Assembly: GCA_025617745.1 (NCBI GenBank)
Contig: CM046868.1
Location: forward strand, 20,460,608 to 20,524,607
Length of the DNA: 64,000 bases
Reading direction: 5' to 3'
Source: Heliocidaris erythrogramma
Taxonomy: Eukaryota; Echinodermata; Echinoidea; Camarodonta; Echinometridae
Shown here: positions 41,083 through 52,300 of the stretch, piece after piece
Numbering within the stretch: position 1 is the first letter of the stretch
Layout of the letters: each line of letters begins with the position of its first letter
Notes under the pieces: generated by a model
The model's database searches: none
What the model saw: the letters and a program-made list of their open reading frames with translations, nothing else
What the model was told of the DNA's origin: nothing
Translations under genes and position numbers: made by a program

Positions 41083-41174
41083 CATTATACTAAACATGGG
41101 ATGAATAAAGAAAGCTGTCAAGGAAAAACTATAGTACAAACGTTGATATGCAGGGGAATTTCAGAAATTGCGTT

Positions 41175-41248
41175 TCCAAGAGGGGGGGGGGGGGGGAAAT
41201 GAGAGGGAGTGGGGAGAGAGAGGGGAGAGGGGTGGGGAGGGGGGGGGG
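41175..41248. repeat. G-rich tract
   Basis: Several G runs of 4 to 13 separated by GAGA words; G-quadruplex potential is evident on the plus strand. Confidence 0.7.
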
Positions 41249-41562
41249 CGTACAAATATATAAGAGACTTGGCATAACAAATGAGGAGAAGGGGATTTTT
41301 TTCCTTTGATGGAACAGTTTGATCGCCCTGGGAAACCTGGGAGAACATAGCTGTCACAGCGCTTCTGTCATGTGTGATTGTAATTGCATATACATGTATA
41401 ATAATGTGAATGATGGTTGAGTTTGCTTACCTCACAAACAATTACATGTACCAGATGTTCATGTAGATAGTTCATGAATGATGGATATGAATGGAAGTCA
41501 TGGCCAATTTAATCACTACCTAATTAACGAGTCATTCATCACAATACACGCCTGAGCCCAGT

Positions 41563-41900
41563 GGCGTATCTACGGGGGGCAAGGGGCACATGCCCCGGGT
41601 GGCACTTGAAAACGCAAATGAGAGAAAGATAAAAGAGGAGAAAATGAAGAAAAAATTATGATCATTAAGGAATATGCGCCCCAATCCGCAGGGTAAATGC
41701 ATTAGAAATACAGCTTTTGAGGTTTTGAAATGCGATTGTTTTAAAAGCTCTGTCGCTTTGCTTCCTCGCATATGTTGCTCCAGGATCTCGTAATTTCGCG
41801 CCGCAGTATAGGACAAAGTTTATAAATAGCGTTTTTATGGGTTCAGAGTTTGAAAAATAAAATGTACTTCTCGTCACTTTGCTCGCTATCATGTAATTTT
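41563..41900 (-). repeat. Second member of the GCGA-AAGCGACCGAGC dispersed repeat
   Basis: The GC-rich palindromic block GGGGCACATGCCCC and GTCGCTTTGCTTCCTCGC appear in reversed order relative to 1735-2335. The left end CAGTGGCGTATCTACGG resembles a hAT-type end, but no matching right end was found. Confidence 0.5.
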
Positions 41901-42389
41901 CATTAGCATCTTGTTAAGTATTGCGTCCCCAATACAAGATAAAATGTACAAAATAGAATTTTGTAAAGATCCAACATTTGAAAGAAATCCTAACATTATT
42001 TTAATATAGGTTTTCCCGGCCATTTTCGTCAACTTTTCATGAAATTTCGTCGACTTTCAGTTCCATTTCGTCTCGCGGAAAGCTCAGCGTGTAAATGCTG
42101 TTTTCAGTTTAGTCATTTGCAGTTCAGATTCGTTGTTTAGCAGCAAGTCTTAAATATTTTCAATTCAGAATAGTCAATTGTTATTTTGATTCGTCTCGCC
42201 TAGCGGACGACCGACAGATGTGAAAAATAAATTCGTCTTTGTTCAAGAATATTCATACAATTGTCATCCCAATTGGTCTCAAGGTAATGCACTGAATATT
42301 GTGGGTTCCAGTCCATCACAATACCACTTTCTCGTTAGATCTTGTCACTATAGCACAAACACTCACCATTATAAAACTGAAGAAGAAAA

Positions 42390-42791
42390 ATGGCTGTCAA
42401 TTCACAAAATCGAAGGGGTAATTACACCAAAACTTCAAACCAAGATCGGAACAGAATTATCGATGCTTTCTTGAGCGACGATACCGATTACCTGGAGGTG
42501 GCCCAGACCCTGGGGGTCAAACGTCAAACGGCTAGGTCAATAGTGGCTGTTTATCTCCGTGAACATCGGAGGGATGCGAGACCACAAGGTGGGCCACGCA
42601 GAGTAAAAGTTGATCAGCAGATGCGGGATGAGCTTGGGAGAATGCTTGATGATAACCCACTTTTGACCCTCACTCAGATGAACGAGAAACTCAGACAACG
42701 TCTTCCCGAGAAGCCGGCCATTTCGCTCAGCACCTTGAGCCGAACACTCGACGGGATGCTGATGACGATGACTATTTACTATTACGATTAG
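42390..42791 (+). pseudogene. Tc1/IS630-type transposase, DNA-binding part only
   Basis: The 133-codon frame starts at 42390. It contains two helix-turn-helix segments typical of Tc1/mariner/IS630-family transposases: DYLEVAQTLGVKRQTARSIV (first helix-turn-helix), a GGPRRVKVDQQMRDELGRML linker, and LTQMNEKLRQRLP with ISLSTLSRTLDGML (second). The frame ends soon after, and no DDE catalytic domain follows in any frame. It is either an internally deleted element or a solo DNA-binding module. Expression is unknown. Confidence 0.7.
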
Positions 42792-43079
42792 TGCATGTTC
42801 TATATGCACCATTACTGGACTCGGAATAATTTAGTATTTGTCGTGCACATAACCCAGTATAGTGCATGGTAGACACTGGACGATAATTTGTAAGCAATGA
42901 TTTAATATACACTTTTCACCATTTAATAACTGATCAAAAGACCAATCAACACCAAAATTGCACAGCAAGAAGATTATTATACTCAAAATTATGTGATGAA
43001 AGTTTGAATTGAATTGAATAAAACACCTTTGGGTTATCATAGTCAGAAGGTAAGAATATGTTTTTTCTTTACATATAGA

Positions 43080-43450
43080 GCATTTTTGGGGGCAAAGCAT
43101 TGTCAAAGGGCACTTTGGAGTTTTCATTTCTGGGGGTCTGACACCCCTTTCCCGATGGGAAATTTTGTCAGTTTTTATATTTTTGGAATATACATCCATA
43201 GATCTTCGTTCTGACAAAATTTGGTCACTGGGCTTCAAGGGAAAACTTACCCCAACTTATAGGGGCCGTCTGACACCCCATCCCGACGAAAATTTTTGTC
43301 ATGTTTTTTATGTTTTGTAATGTCCAGTCATACTGCTTCCTACTGACAAAGTTTGGTGCAGGGAGACATGGGGTGAAATCAACCCGACTTTGGGGTTTCT
43401 TTTGGGGGCTCTGGGGGCTTTACCCTGCGGCTACGTTCAGGCTGACAACC
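43080..43450 (-). repeat. Dispersed repeat, second member of the TTTTGTCAGAAGG family
   Basis: The motifs of 11590-11930 appear on the opposite strand: GTCTGACACCCC, CCCGATGGGAAA and TTCTGACAAAATTTGG, in about three diverged units. Confidence 0.6.
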
Positions 43451-43847
43451 TTTTTGTCAATGACTTAGAATGACTTTTCAGTTATTTGGATGCAATACTG
43501 CACTGTATATAACAGGGGTGGGTGCAGGGAAGGGGGGGGGGGTTCCCCTTCCCGTGCAAAGCACAAAAAGCTTTGAAGTTTTTAGCAAATTTTGAGAGAA
43601 AGATAACGGCTCTTAGCGCCTTTTTAGAGTTTGTTCTCTCATTTCCCCCTCTTTTTCGCTCTCGCCTTTTTTTCCAGTTGGTGTTTTTTTTTTTTTGGGG
43701 GGGGGGGGACAACCGCCCCCACCGCCCCCTGACTATAACTTCAGTATATAAATTCTGTACATTTTCTCTATATGAAAAGTTAAAAAAAGTTTTGCTCGCT
43801 CGTAAAAATTCCAAAATTTCTGCCATTGAAACAGGGGCAGCGTTTCA

Positions 43848-43953
43848 CCAAACGGTCATAAGTACAAGTTCGCCAACATCCCATTGTACGCTTGTATTAA
43901 AATTAACCTGCGTTTCAATGGGATGTCGGCGAACTTGTACTTATGACGGTTTG
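43848..43953. mobile_element. Short palindromic hairpin element
   Basis: Arms 43848-43886 and 43916-43953 are reverse complements over about 38 bp (CGGTCATAAGTACAAGTTCG) with about two mismatches and a 29-bp loop. No coding potential. Probably a minimal MITE; no target duplication was established. Confidence 0.75.
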
Positions 43954-44154
43954 TTGTTGATTAGTGTTATAATTATGGCAATCAGTCAATTTTGACTATT
44001 ATCTCCAACAATTTTTTTCGTTATTTATTTTTTTTTTTAAGATTTTAATCATCTAAAATAATACAATTGACTTCTCTCTTTTTGTGGTAGTTATAATCTT
44101 TTTTTTTTTATTGTTTTTATTACTTTTGTTTAAAGATAAAATGGTATCATGTCA

Positions 44155-44710
44155 GGGGCTATATTCTGAAAACTATGTTAACTTCGTCTTCTATGTTAAC
44201 TTCTATGTTAAGTCCCAAAGCTAACATCTCTAAATCGGTATTCTGAAAACTATGTTAAGGGTATGTTATCTTTTTTAGGTTACGCCCATTTATCATCGAT
44301 ACTCCAATTATAATCACTGTTAAAATGTACTCTTAGCCAATCATGCTTCTCGTTTGATCGCGCCTACAAGTATGTTAAATATGGCGCGCGTTTATTGAGT
44401 TTCATACGCAATACCTTGCTTGCGAAAGTGTCGATAAAATGCTACTTTATTCCTTTCTTTTTTATGTTTTCTATTTCACGTTCAAAAGTTATAGATTCGC
44501 AGAATGATTGCGATAGTTATCACAGAAACCAAATCGGGAAAACACAGAAAAGAAAATGTTTTATGCATTTCACGTATATATATAGACTGATTTATGATAG
44601 TTAAAAGACCCCTAGCCCAATGTTATGTTTTATGTTAACTACTATGTTATCTTTAGGTTAAAAGAGGTTTCAGAATAACAAAGCAATAGTTTTCAGAATA
44701 CCGATTCTGA
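44155..44710. mobile_element. MITE-like element with ATTCTGAAAACTAT ends
   Basis: ATTCTGAAAACTATGTTA occurs at 44163 and again at 44241, and its reverse complement ATAGTTTTCAGAATACCG at 44687-44704. Subterminal TATGTTAAC words are frequent. The interior has no transposase. Confidence 0.6.
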
Positions 44711-44724
44711 GAAGTATATATATA

Positions 44725-45060
44725 CAGTGCGTATAAAATAAAACGCAACAAGATTTGATTTCAAATTTGTGAAAATTGTGTTAACTTTACACCAAAGTGA
44801 GCAGCAACATCTTAAAACCACATATCTCCTCTTTCCAATATCTTATTTATTCATACACGGTCATGGATGGCTGAGTAATCATTCTTTTGGGACAATGGGT
44901 CAAATTGGACTTGGGACCCATCATTGGGGCTTGGTGGCGTAGAGCTTCAAACTCATCAGTGATTCTTTGTCTCAGAGTTGCAATGTCAGGTGGAGGGGTA
45001 ATGAACACTTTGCTCTTGAGATAACCCCAAAGAAAAAAAGTCACAACAAGTCAGATCAAA
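44725..45060 (-). pseudogene. Tc1/mariner-type transposase C-terminal fragment with one terminus
   Basis: Minus strand: WPPRSPDL, then an insertion with a stop, then FFLWGYLKSKVF, TPPPDIATLRQRI and TDEFEALRH, typical of the C-terminal end of a mariner-superfamily DDE domain. The element end CAGTGCGTATAAAATAAAAC follows TA at 44723-44724, as expected for a TA-targeting transposon. The N-terminal part is gone. Confidence 0.7.
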
Positions 45061-45104
45061 AGATCCGGAGATCGTGGTGGCCACTTACTTCTCTTACTTA
45101 ACTA

Positions 45105-45733
45105 TCGTCATTCTTAATGTTAGTCTGTTGCTTCACTCTTAACTTCGTGTATGGTATTATTTTGATGAAAAATGCAGCGTTAAAAAAAAATAAAGGAATC
45201 AGTCACTTGTAAACAAAATAAGACGCCATTGTATTTTCAGCTGCTTGCACCGGGGCATGTTCGGCGTTTCAAGAGGGAACGAATACCATCCGTGCTATTA
45301 TTCGGAGGGATTTTCAATTTGAAAGTGGGGTTTATTTCATTGATCATTGACCCTTATCCTGTGTATTTACAATCAAACGGTTTTAGTTATCAGAATCAGT
45401 TTCACTTTCCCTTATAGAATGGTGTGAAATAAGGTCATGTTTAAATATACCAAACTCTTTATAATTTGATAAATAATTTCATTGCAATTACGTTCATTCG
45501 TTATAGGACGTCGTCTGCTTAAGCAGGATAGGTCCCTAGTGTGACGTCATCAAAACATCGCTATATTTCTGGCGAATCCTCGGATATTCCAGATGCTGAG
45601 AAGGGCTTTTATTTATGTTGTTTTTATAATCATCAGATACGCAGTTGACGTAAAACTTATACGATTGCAATCTGTAAGCTTCCCAGTTTTTAGTGATACA
45701 TTATTTGCCATATTTGTGATTTTCTTTGAATAG
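45105..45733 (-). mobile_element. Partial reversed copy of the TIR element at 10591-11536
   Basis: It matches 10600-11215 in reverse over about 630 bp, including CAGCTGCTTGCACCG, GGACGTCGTCTGCTTAAGCA and TGCTGAGAAGGGCTTTTA. The terminal repeat is missing at its right end, and the distal third of the element is absent. Confidence 0.75.
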
Positions 45734-45850
45734 CTACTGTAAGAAACTCTAGCAAAGTAAACCCCGATACAGTAGCCTTTAGTTGTGAGACAGGTTAGTT
45801 TTAGTTTTACCCTACTGATGAAAGGTTTATATATATATATAAACACCTAT

Positions 45851-45987
45851 CGGGTACATTAGGAGGACAGTTTTTGTTCTTTTTCTTTGTCCAACTGTCG
45901 ACTTAATGTACCAACTGTCGACCTAATGTAGGGGTCTCTATTATGACGAAATAAACTGCATTGTCAACTGTCGACCTAATGTACCCG
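45851..45987. mobile_element. Small TIR element CGGGTACATTAGG
   Basis: Ends CGGGTACATTAGG and CCTAATGTACCCG are exact inverted repeats. Three direct copies of CAACTGTCGACYTAATGTA lie in the right two thirds, so the right terminus is internally repeated. Confidence 0.65.
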
Positions 45988-46001
45988 TTAGTCAAATAGG
46001 C

Positions 46002-46026
46002 CTATATATATATATATATATATATA
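46002..46026. repeat. TA microsatellite upstream of THOC3
   Basis: Alternating AT, about 12 units, 330 bp before the THOC3 start codon. Confidence 0.75.
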
Positions 46027-46351
46027 ATACCCCGGCGTGGATCGTCGAGTCATAATAAACTTCTAAACTTCTCAACAAAGAACGCGCGCCCTCATATGCT
46101 CATTATTTATATTGTGTCCGTGTATTAACATTTTACCATACTTATGATGACCATTAATATCACCATTTTCACTACAAAAAAGTCGCTCGTGGGCTTTCCT
46201 AAGCCTACGCCAAACCATAGAGATACATACTATATATTATGTATCTTATGCGCCAAACCCAGTGGCCAAACCTACAAATATGACTGGCGCAAATAATCTG
46301 AGGAGATTGAAGAGCGCCATCATAATGAACCAACCGTGTATGATTTTCAAG

Positions 46352-49300
46352 ATGGCAGCTTCCATAGAAAGCATTAGAAAGCACTTCGAAAAGAATTGTC
46401 GGACAAAAGAACACAATGGAGTCCACTCATCTAAAGTTCACTCTGTGGCGTGGAATTGTGATGGTAGAATGCTTGCATCTGGTTCGTTTGATAGAAATGT
46501 TAGCGTATTTTCACTGGATAGAGATAGAATGGTAAGTAAGCTAGCCTAAGAAATAACACAGACAGCGCTGTAAAAGACCTGTCCCCCCCCCCCCCCCGTC
46601 ATGCCCGTTGTATGATGGGGAGCCCTATCCTATGTCTGCGCACCCAAGGTTTCGACCTGAAAATGAACAAGAATTTCTTAAATATTCTTCTAAAGCTTAA
46701 TTTTATATTATTCCTGATATTCTTAAGAGTAAGTTTGCAAAAAATCTCATCTAAATTAGAACAAGAACAATGCCATTTTCCATGTTTTCAAAAGAAACGG
46801 TGGCCGTGTCATTTCAACATTGAAAAAATCAATGGTGCCCATCACATCAGCAAGCAATGGTCATATTGACCACTCATAGCTACATTCCTATACTTCGTGT
46901 GTATAATGTAGGCAATCATACACCTCATCTTTTTAAAACACCACTGCACAAAAGTCACCAATATTCACTCAAAATCGGCATTTAATTTTTAAAAACCAAC
47001 CCCAAAATATCCACTCATAGCTACATTCCTATACTTCGTGTGTATAATGTAGGCAGTCATACACCTCATCTTTTTAAAACACCACTGCACAAAAGTCACC
47101 AATATTCACTCAAAATCGGCATTTAATTTTCAAAAACCGACCCCAAAATATCCAAGAAATACAATAAATTCAACTCACCAATGTTGGAAAAGATATTTTC
47201 AAAAATCAAATCCGTAATTTACTGTTGATTCTCGCGAAACGAGCTATCGGAGTCATTGTGTACATTTCCTGGTCGCCGCGGGCGCTGACATCTCCCCAAA
47301 AGAGTTTTGTCCTCAAAAATTCGGTCCCTATGGCGTACACTGAAAAGTTCCGATTTTCTGTGTGCGCGATCGTAAAGATCGATGTGCGCTTGCGATCCCG
47401 AGTTTCTTCGTGGACAAAAATTGTATTGGCCGATTTTAGTCTAAGACATCGGCAGTTTGTAAACAACACGCGATCGCGAAACAAATCGGCGGGGATTTCT
47501 CCGGTTTTGGACAAGATTTTGACTTTGGATTTTGCTGAAAATATCAAAAATTCTTCCTAACGGCCATTTGAGGTAGGAGTGAGATTTTTAAGGGCTGAAT
47601 TTGAAAGCAAGTATTTAAAATATTTATCTTATTTTTCCCCCCATACCTATAGTACATGCGACAGAAAATACCAACTATTTTACAGAAATGTACCCGTGAG
47701 TGAAAATATCCAAGAAATACAATAAATTCAACTCACCAATTTTGGAAAAGATATTTACAAAAATGAAATCCGTAATTTACTGTTGATTCTCGCGAAACGA
47801 GCTATCGGAGTCATTGTGTATGATGGGGTGTCCAAACTTCGCGGACATTTTGGCCTTTTATGACGTTACAACACAATTTGATAGATATACATTAAAAATG
47901 TAATATCAAATGAAGCAGAATATACCGTAAAATAATGCCATACAAAAATGTTTGAAAATTTTATCTTATAAACTCTCATTTTAAGGCCAAATCCAATCGC
48001 TCACCATCAGCTTTTGCCCACCACAGACGAGTCCATACTTCGTGGATTATGTTTGGTGCCCTCTTTTGGCCCTATTTGTGCCGATTAATTACGATAAATA
48101 ATAAATAAGACGTCAGAATACACTCGTCTACGGAACCCGACAGCGTAACTTTTAGAGCCGACGCTAATTTATTGGGGGTAAGAATTTGATAATTTAGGGG
48201 AATTTTAAATGCGGTACAAAAATATAATTTCAAGCTTGATTTTACTAAAATTGACAAGATTCTCATCAATATATTGACTAAATTATACATTTACTTACAT
48301 TTTTTCGTCGCATTTTGCCTCTTTTGGGTTCTTTCCGTATTGTAGAACGATTTTCCGCAGTCCCACATACAGTAGCGCGTACAATGTACTTTTTATCGCG
48401 TATTTAGTACTGATACGCGAAGTATGGACATCCGCGAAGTTTGGACACGCTGCCATACATTTCCTGGTCGCCGCGGGCGCTGACATCTCCCCAAAAGAGT
48501 TTTGTCCTCAAAAATTCGGTCCCTATGGCATACACGGAAAAGTTCTGATTTTCTGTGTGCGCGATCCCGAGTTTCTTCGTGGACAAAAATTATATTGGCC
48601 GATTTTAGTCTAAGACATCGGCAGTTTGTAAACAACACGCGATCGCGAAACAAATCGGCGGGGATTTCTCCGGTTTTGGACAAGATTTTGACTTTGGATT
48701 TTGCTGAAAATATCAAGAGTTCTTCCTAATTGCCATTTGATGTAGGAGTGAGATTTTTAAGGGCTGAATTTGAAAGCAAGTATTTAAAATATTTATCTTA
48801 TTTTTCCCCCCATACCTTTAGTACATGCGACAGAAAATACCAACTATTTTACAGAAATGTACCCGTGAGTGATATTGACCATTAGGATCATATACATGTG
48901 TGTATACTGGGTATTGGGGATACAGATGTAATTTTGTTTGAAATGGAGGTTTTTGTGGGCAAACTGATACTTAAGTATCATTCTTTAGATTTTAAGTTAT
49001 CAGTTCGTTAAGATACAAAATGTAGAAAGTTATAAAAACTTACATTTACAGCCCTCTTTTTGGTACTTGTTACCCACACCTCCATACGGATGACGACTGC
49101 TCTCAATATGTTGCGCACTAGTGAGGCGAATGTTACGCACACAAGCTATTCTACGAAGACCTGAAAGGGCCAAACTGACGACGTAAAAAATAGTACGTAG
49201 TAATTATTACATACGTACGTAATATTATTATTTTTTTACGTCGTCAGTTTGGCCCTTCCAAGTCTTCGTAGGAGATCGACGAACCGCTCGCGCCGGTACT

Positions 49301-52300
49301 ACTACGAGCGCTGAGGGCTCCCTTCATCATAATCGTGAAAAATACAAACTGGATGCTGACGGGACAGTCTCGATAGCAGTTATCAACAAAAAGGACCCAA
49401 AATTTCAGGAAACCCTCTTCAAAGGTCACAAAACAACCTGGTAAGTTTTAATCATCTATTATTCAACATAAGTATTAGGATTTAAGTAAACTGCAATATA
49501 TGAGTTTCAATTAAATATAGCCAAAAATGCACAGTGATGCAGTTTAGGTATGGGATGTGTGTTGGCTGCGTTACTACACAGTCGGCAATGGCGTGTACCT
49601 ATGAGTGGTGCCCATGTCTGGGCACTCATTCATTTTACACGCAGTCATGGCAGTTCTGGAGTTTTGATGTGAAAGACAACAAAACGGAGGCGCTTGCGCC
49701 GAGGGCCTCTTGACACCCGACATGCCCGACCTGAATATTCATGAGGCACGATTTCCTACTGAATTATGCATGAAACGTGAATAGTTAGATAACCGCGGCG
49801 ATCGCCCAGCAAATTGGCCAATGAAATCTCAAGGATTTCTTACTTCAGTTCTGGACTAGTCTATTATTTTTTGGGGGGATTACGTAAATCTCTTGCTCAA
49901 AATACATTCACAGACAAGCACATTATGAAGAATTCGATCTCTAGCTTACAAACCATGGTAATTTGAAATAAGACAAACGTACATATTTCTCAAGATTATA
50001 TTTACAAATAATGAAGAATGGGCAATAAAAGTCACCGTTCAACAATAGATGCATCTCCATCAATTCTGATGTAACCAAGGAGTTACCAGCGCAGCAACTT
50101 CACTGCCCGGCAAGGCCCCGGGGGATCCGCCTGGCCCTCGCAGTCTCACTCTCCATCCCTGGCCCACGGAGGTAATCAGCACAGAGCGGTAGCGCGTGAA
50201 AAATAACACTTTTTCCATAGCCAGTAGGCAGATTCACAAATACATCTTGTCCTTTAATAATCAGTACAATTAATGTTCGCTCATGCATAAATTTCTTGTT
50301 CAATAATCAAAAAAAGATATTAAGAAACAAAAAGTTGATCATGAATATCTCACATCACCCTTATTTTGTAAGCTACAAATAACTTACCTGTCCAATATTG
50401 GAAGGAAAAATCGTGCGCAGGCCAATTTTCATACCTCTAACTTAAGTGAGCATGCTCATCGATGCATGAATTTTTTTTCAATTTTTTCATATCATATGAA
50501 ATGTGGGTCCTTTAGCTTTGCATACATATCAACATTTTCCCATAAAAATATATATGCCTAATTTGGCAACCATTTCAAAAGTGTTACGTTTTTTTTGAGC
50601 CACATGGTATAATGGTAACTCTACTATCAATGGTAACTACCATGGTAACATCACTCAACAGCCAATCAAAATCAAGGTTTCCATGGGAGTTACCATTGAT
50701 GGCTAAGACAAGTTACCGATAATGGTAATTTTTATGCAACGGGGCCCTGCTCATTCTCTAGCGTTGCGAACCTTACTACAAAAGTGCGACTAGGGTGTAC
50801 ATGCTTTTCGCTGAAATTACATATATTTTTCATCTAAAAATTAAACTAATTAAAACTTAAACTATTGACTGATTGCATTCATTAAGTTAAATTTAGTTAA
50901 CCGACTTACCACTTACCGCTTACCAAAAACGATGATTTATTACATCAATCCGTCATCTGCCTACACTGGCTACAGTCGATTGGCAGAATGTAATCGCGCT
51001 GTACTTTTTGAAAGGTCACACCCGTGCTGTCGCGAAGCGGTACCACGATGGACAGGGGTGGTATTCTGAGATTTATTTTATCTTGATTTTGGTGAAAAGA
51101 TTTTAATTGTCATTTCAAATTCTGAAATTGCAACATTTCTTTGGTGTTTGCGCATATGAATTCCGCGTACGCAGCCACTTTTGCGCAGGCATTAACCAAT
51201 TAAAATTATTTCACCAAAATCAAGATAAAATAAATCTCAGAATACCACCCAGGTTTTGGCTGTCAAAAGTTGAAATTTTATACCCTGTGAACATTGCCTC
51301 ATTGCCTGATAGCTTGCTCGGGATTGAACTTAACAAATCCATCCAAGCAATCGATTTCATGTGAGTATAATTAAGCCTGAGTCATATCGATTATTTCATA
51401 ATCCGGGATTCGACGGCTTTGATCCGGTCGAATACTGGTGCATCAATAAATGATGGGCGGTGAAAACAGAGTTGCACACAGTTGTACGCAGTGCATTCAC
51501 CATGCACCGGTGACCGGTCCGCTGGCATCGCGGGCATATTTATGGGGCTCTCGCTGCTAAACACACTGGTGTTCGCCACTGTTTGGTGTGTTATTTAGCA
51601 AACATAACTTCTTGTTTATCAGAGGGAACTCGCTGTGGTGTTTCGTTTTCACTTTTGCTAGAGCTTTTGGTGCTTAGGAATATCAACTTACATGATACTT
51701 GCGTCAAAATTAACATACCTACTTCATCCAGGGCCATATGCCGTGCCACCACAAATTCAGACACCACGCATACGTATGTACGTCATGTCAAGTCAAAGGG
51801 CTAGGGACGCATACTACATACCGATATAGCTCGAGCGCTTGCACTTTTACTCTGACACATAACTTTCAAAGTGACGTGATCGCCCACTCAATTACTCATT
51901 CTGCTAAGCTTGTTTCTCGATCTCGGATCTCGCCACTTCTCGTGTAAGCCTACTCGCTCTCGATCTCTCTGTTTAAATATCGAACTCTCAGTCTCACACC
52001 ACATCGTTCAGCAGACAAAATAAGGTCAACATTGATTTATGGTAGGGTGCCCACTCCACATTTTATGCATATCACATGACCTGTCGTGATTATTAGCGCA
52101 AAATAAAAGACGTTTTCCACACTAACTTAATTCACTCACGCATTAAATTTACAAAAAAAGACAAACATAAACTTAAGACCAAGAGGAATAATCAAATCAA
52201 TAAACATTAAAAAATTAAAGTCATAGATTATAAAACTTTATTGAGAATACATAGTTACAACTGGGCCTCCATTGGCTGTTGAGAATGAAAAAAACGAATA

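Noticed and set aside
46280..46351. Longer THOC3 N-terminus from upstream in-frame ATGs
   Set aside because: The added 24 residues show no similarity to the family; the ATG at 46352 has a better context, although transcript data could overturn this.
47206..48716. Overlapping open frames of 107 to 113 codons on both strands of the duplicated segment
   Set aside because: Both strands are open equally and no family is recognisable; conservation between copies is explained by recent duplication.
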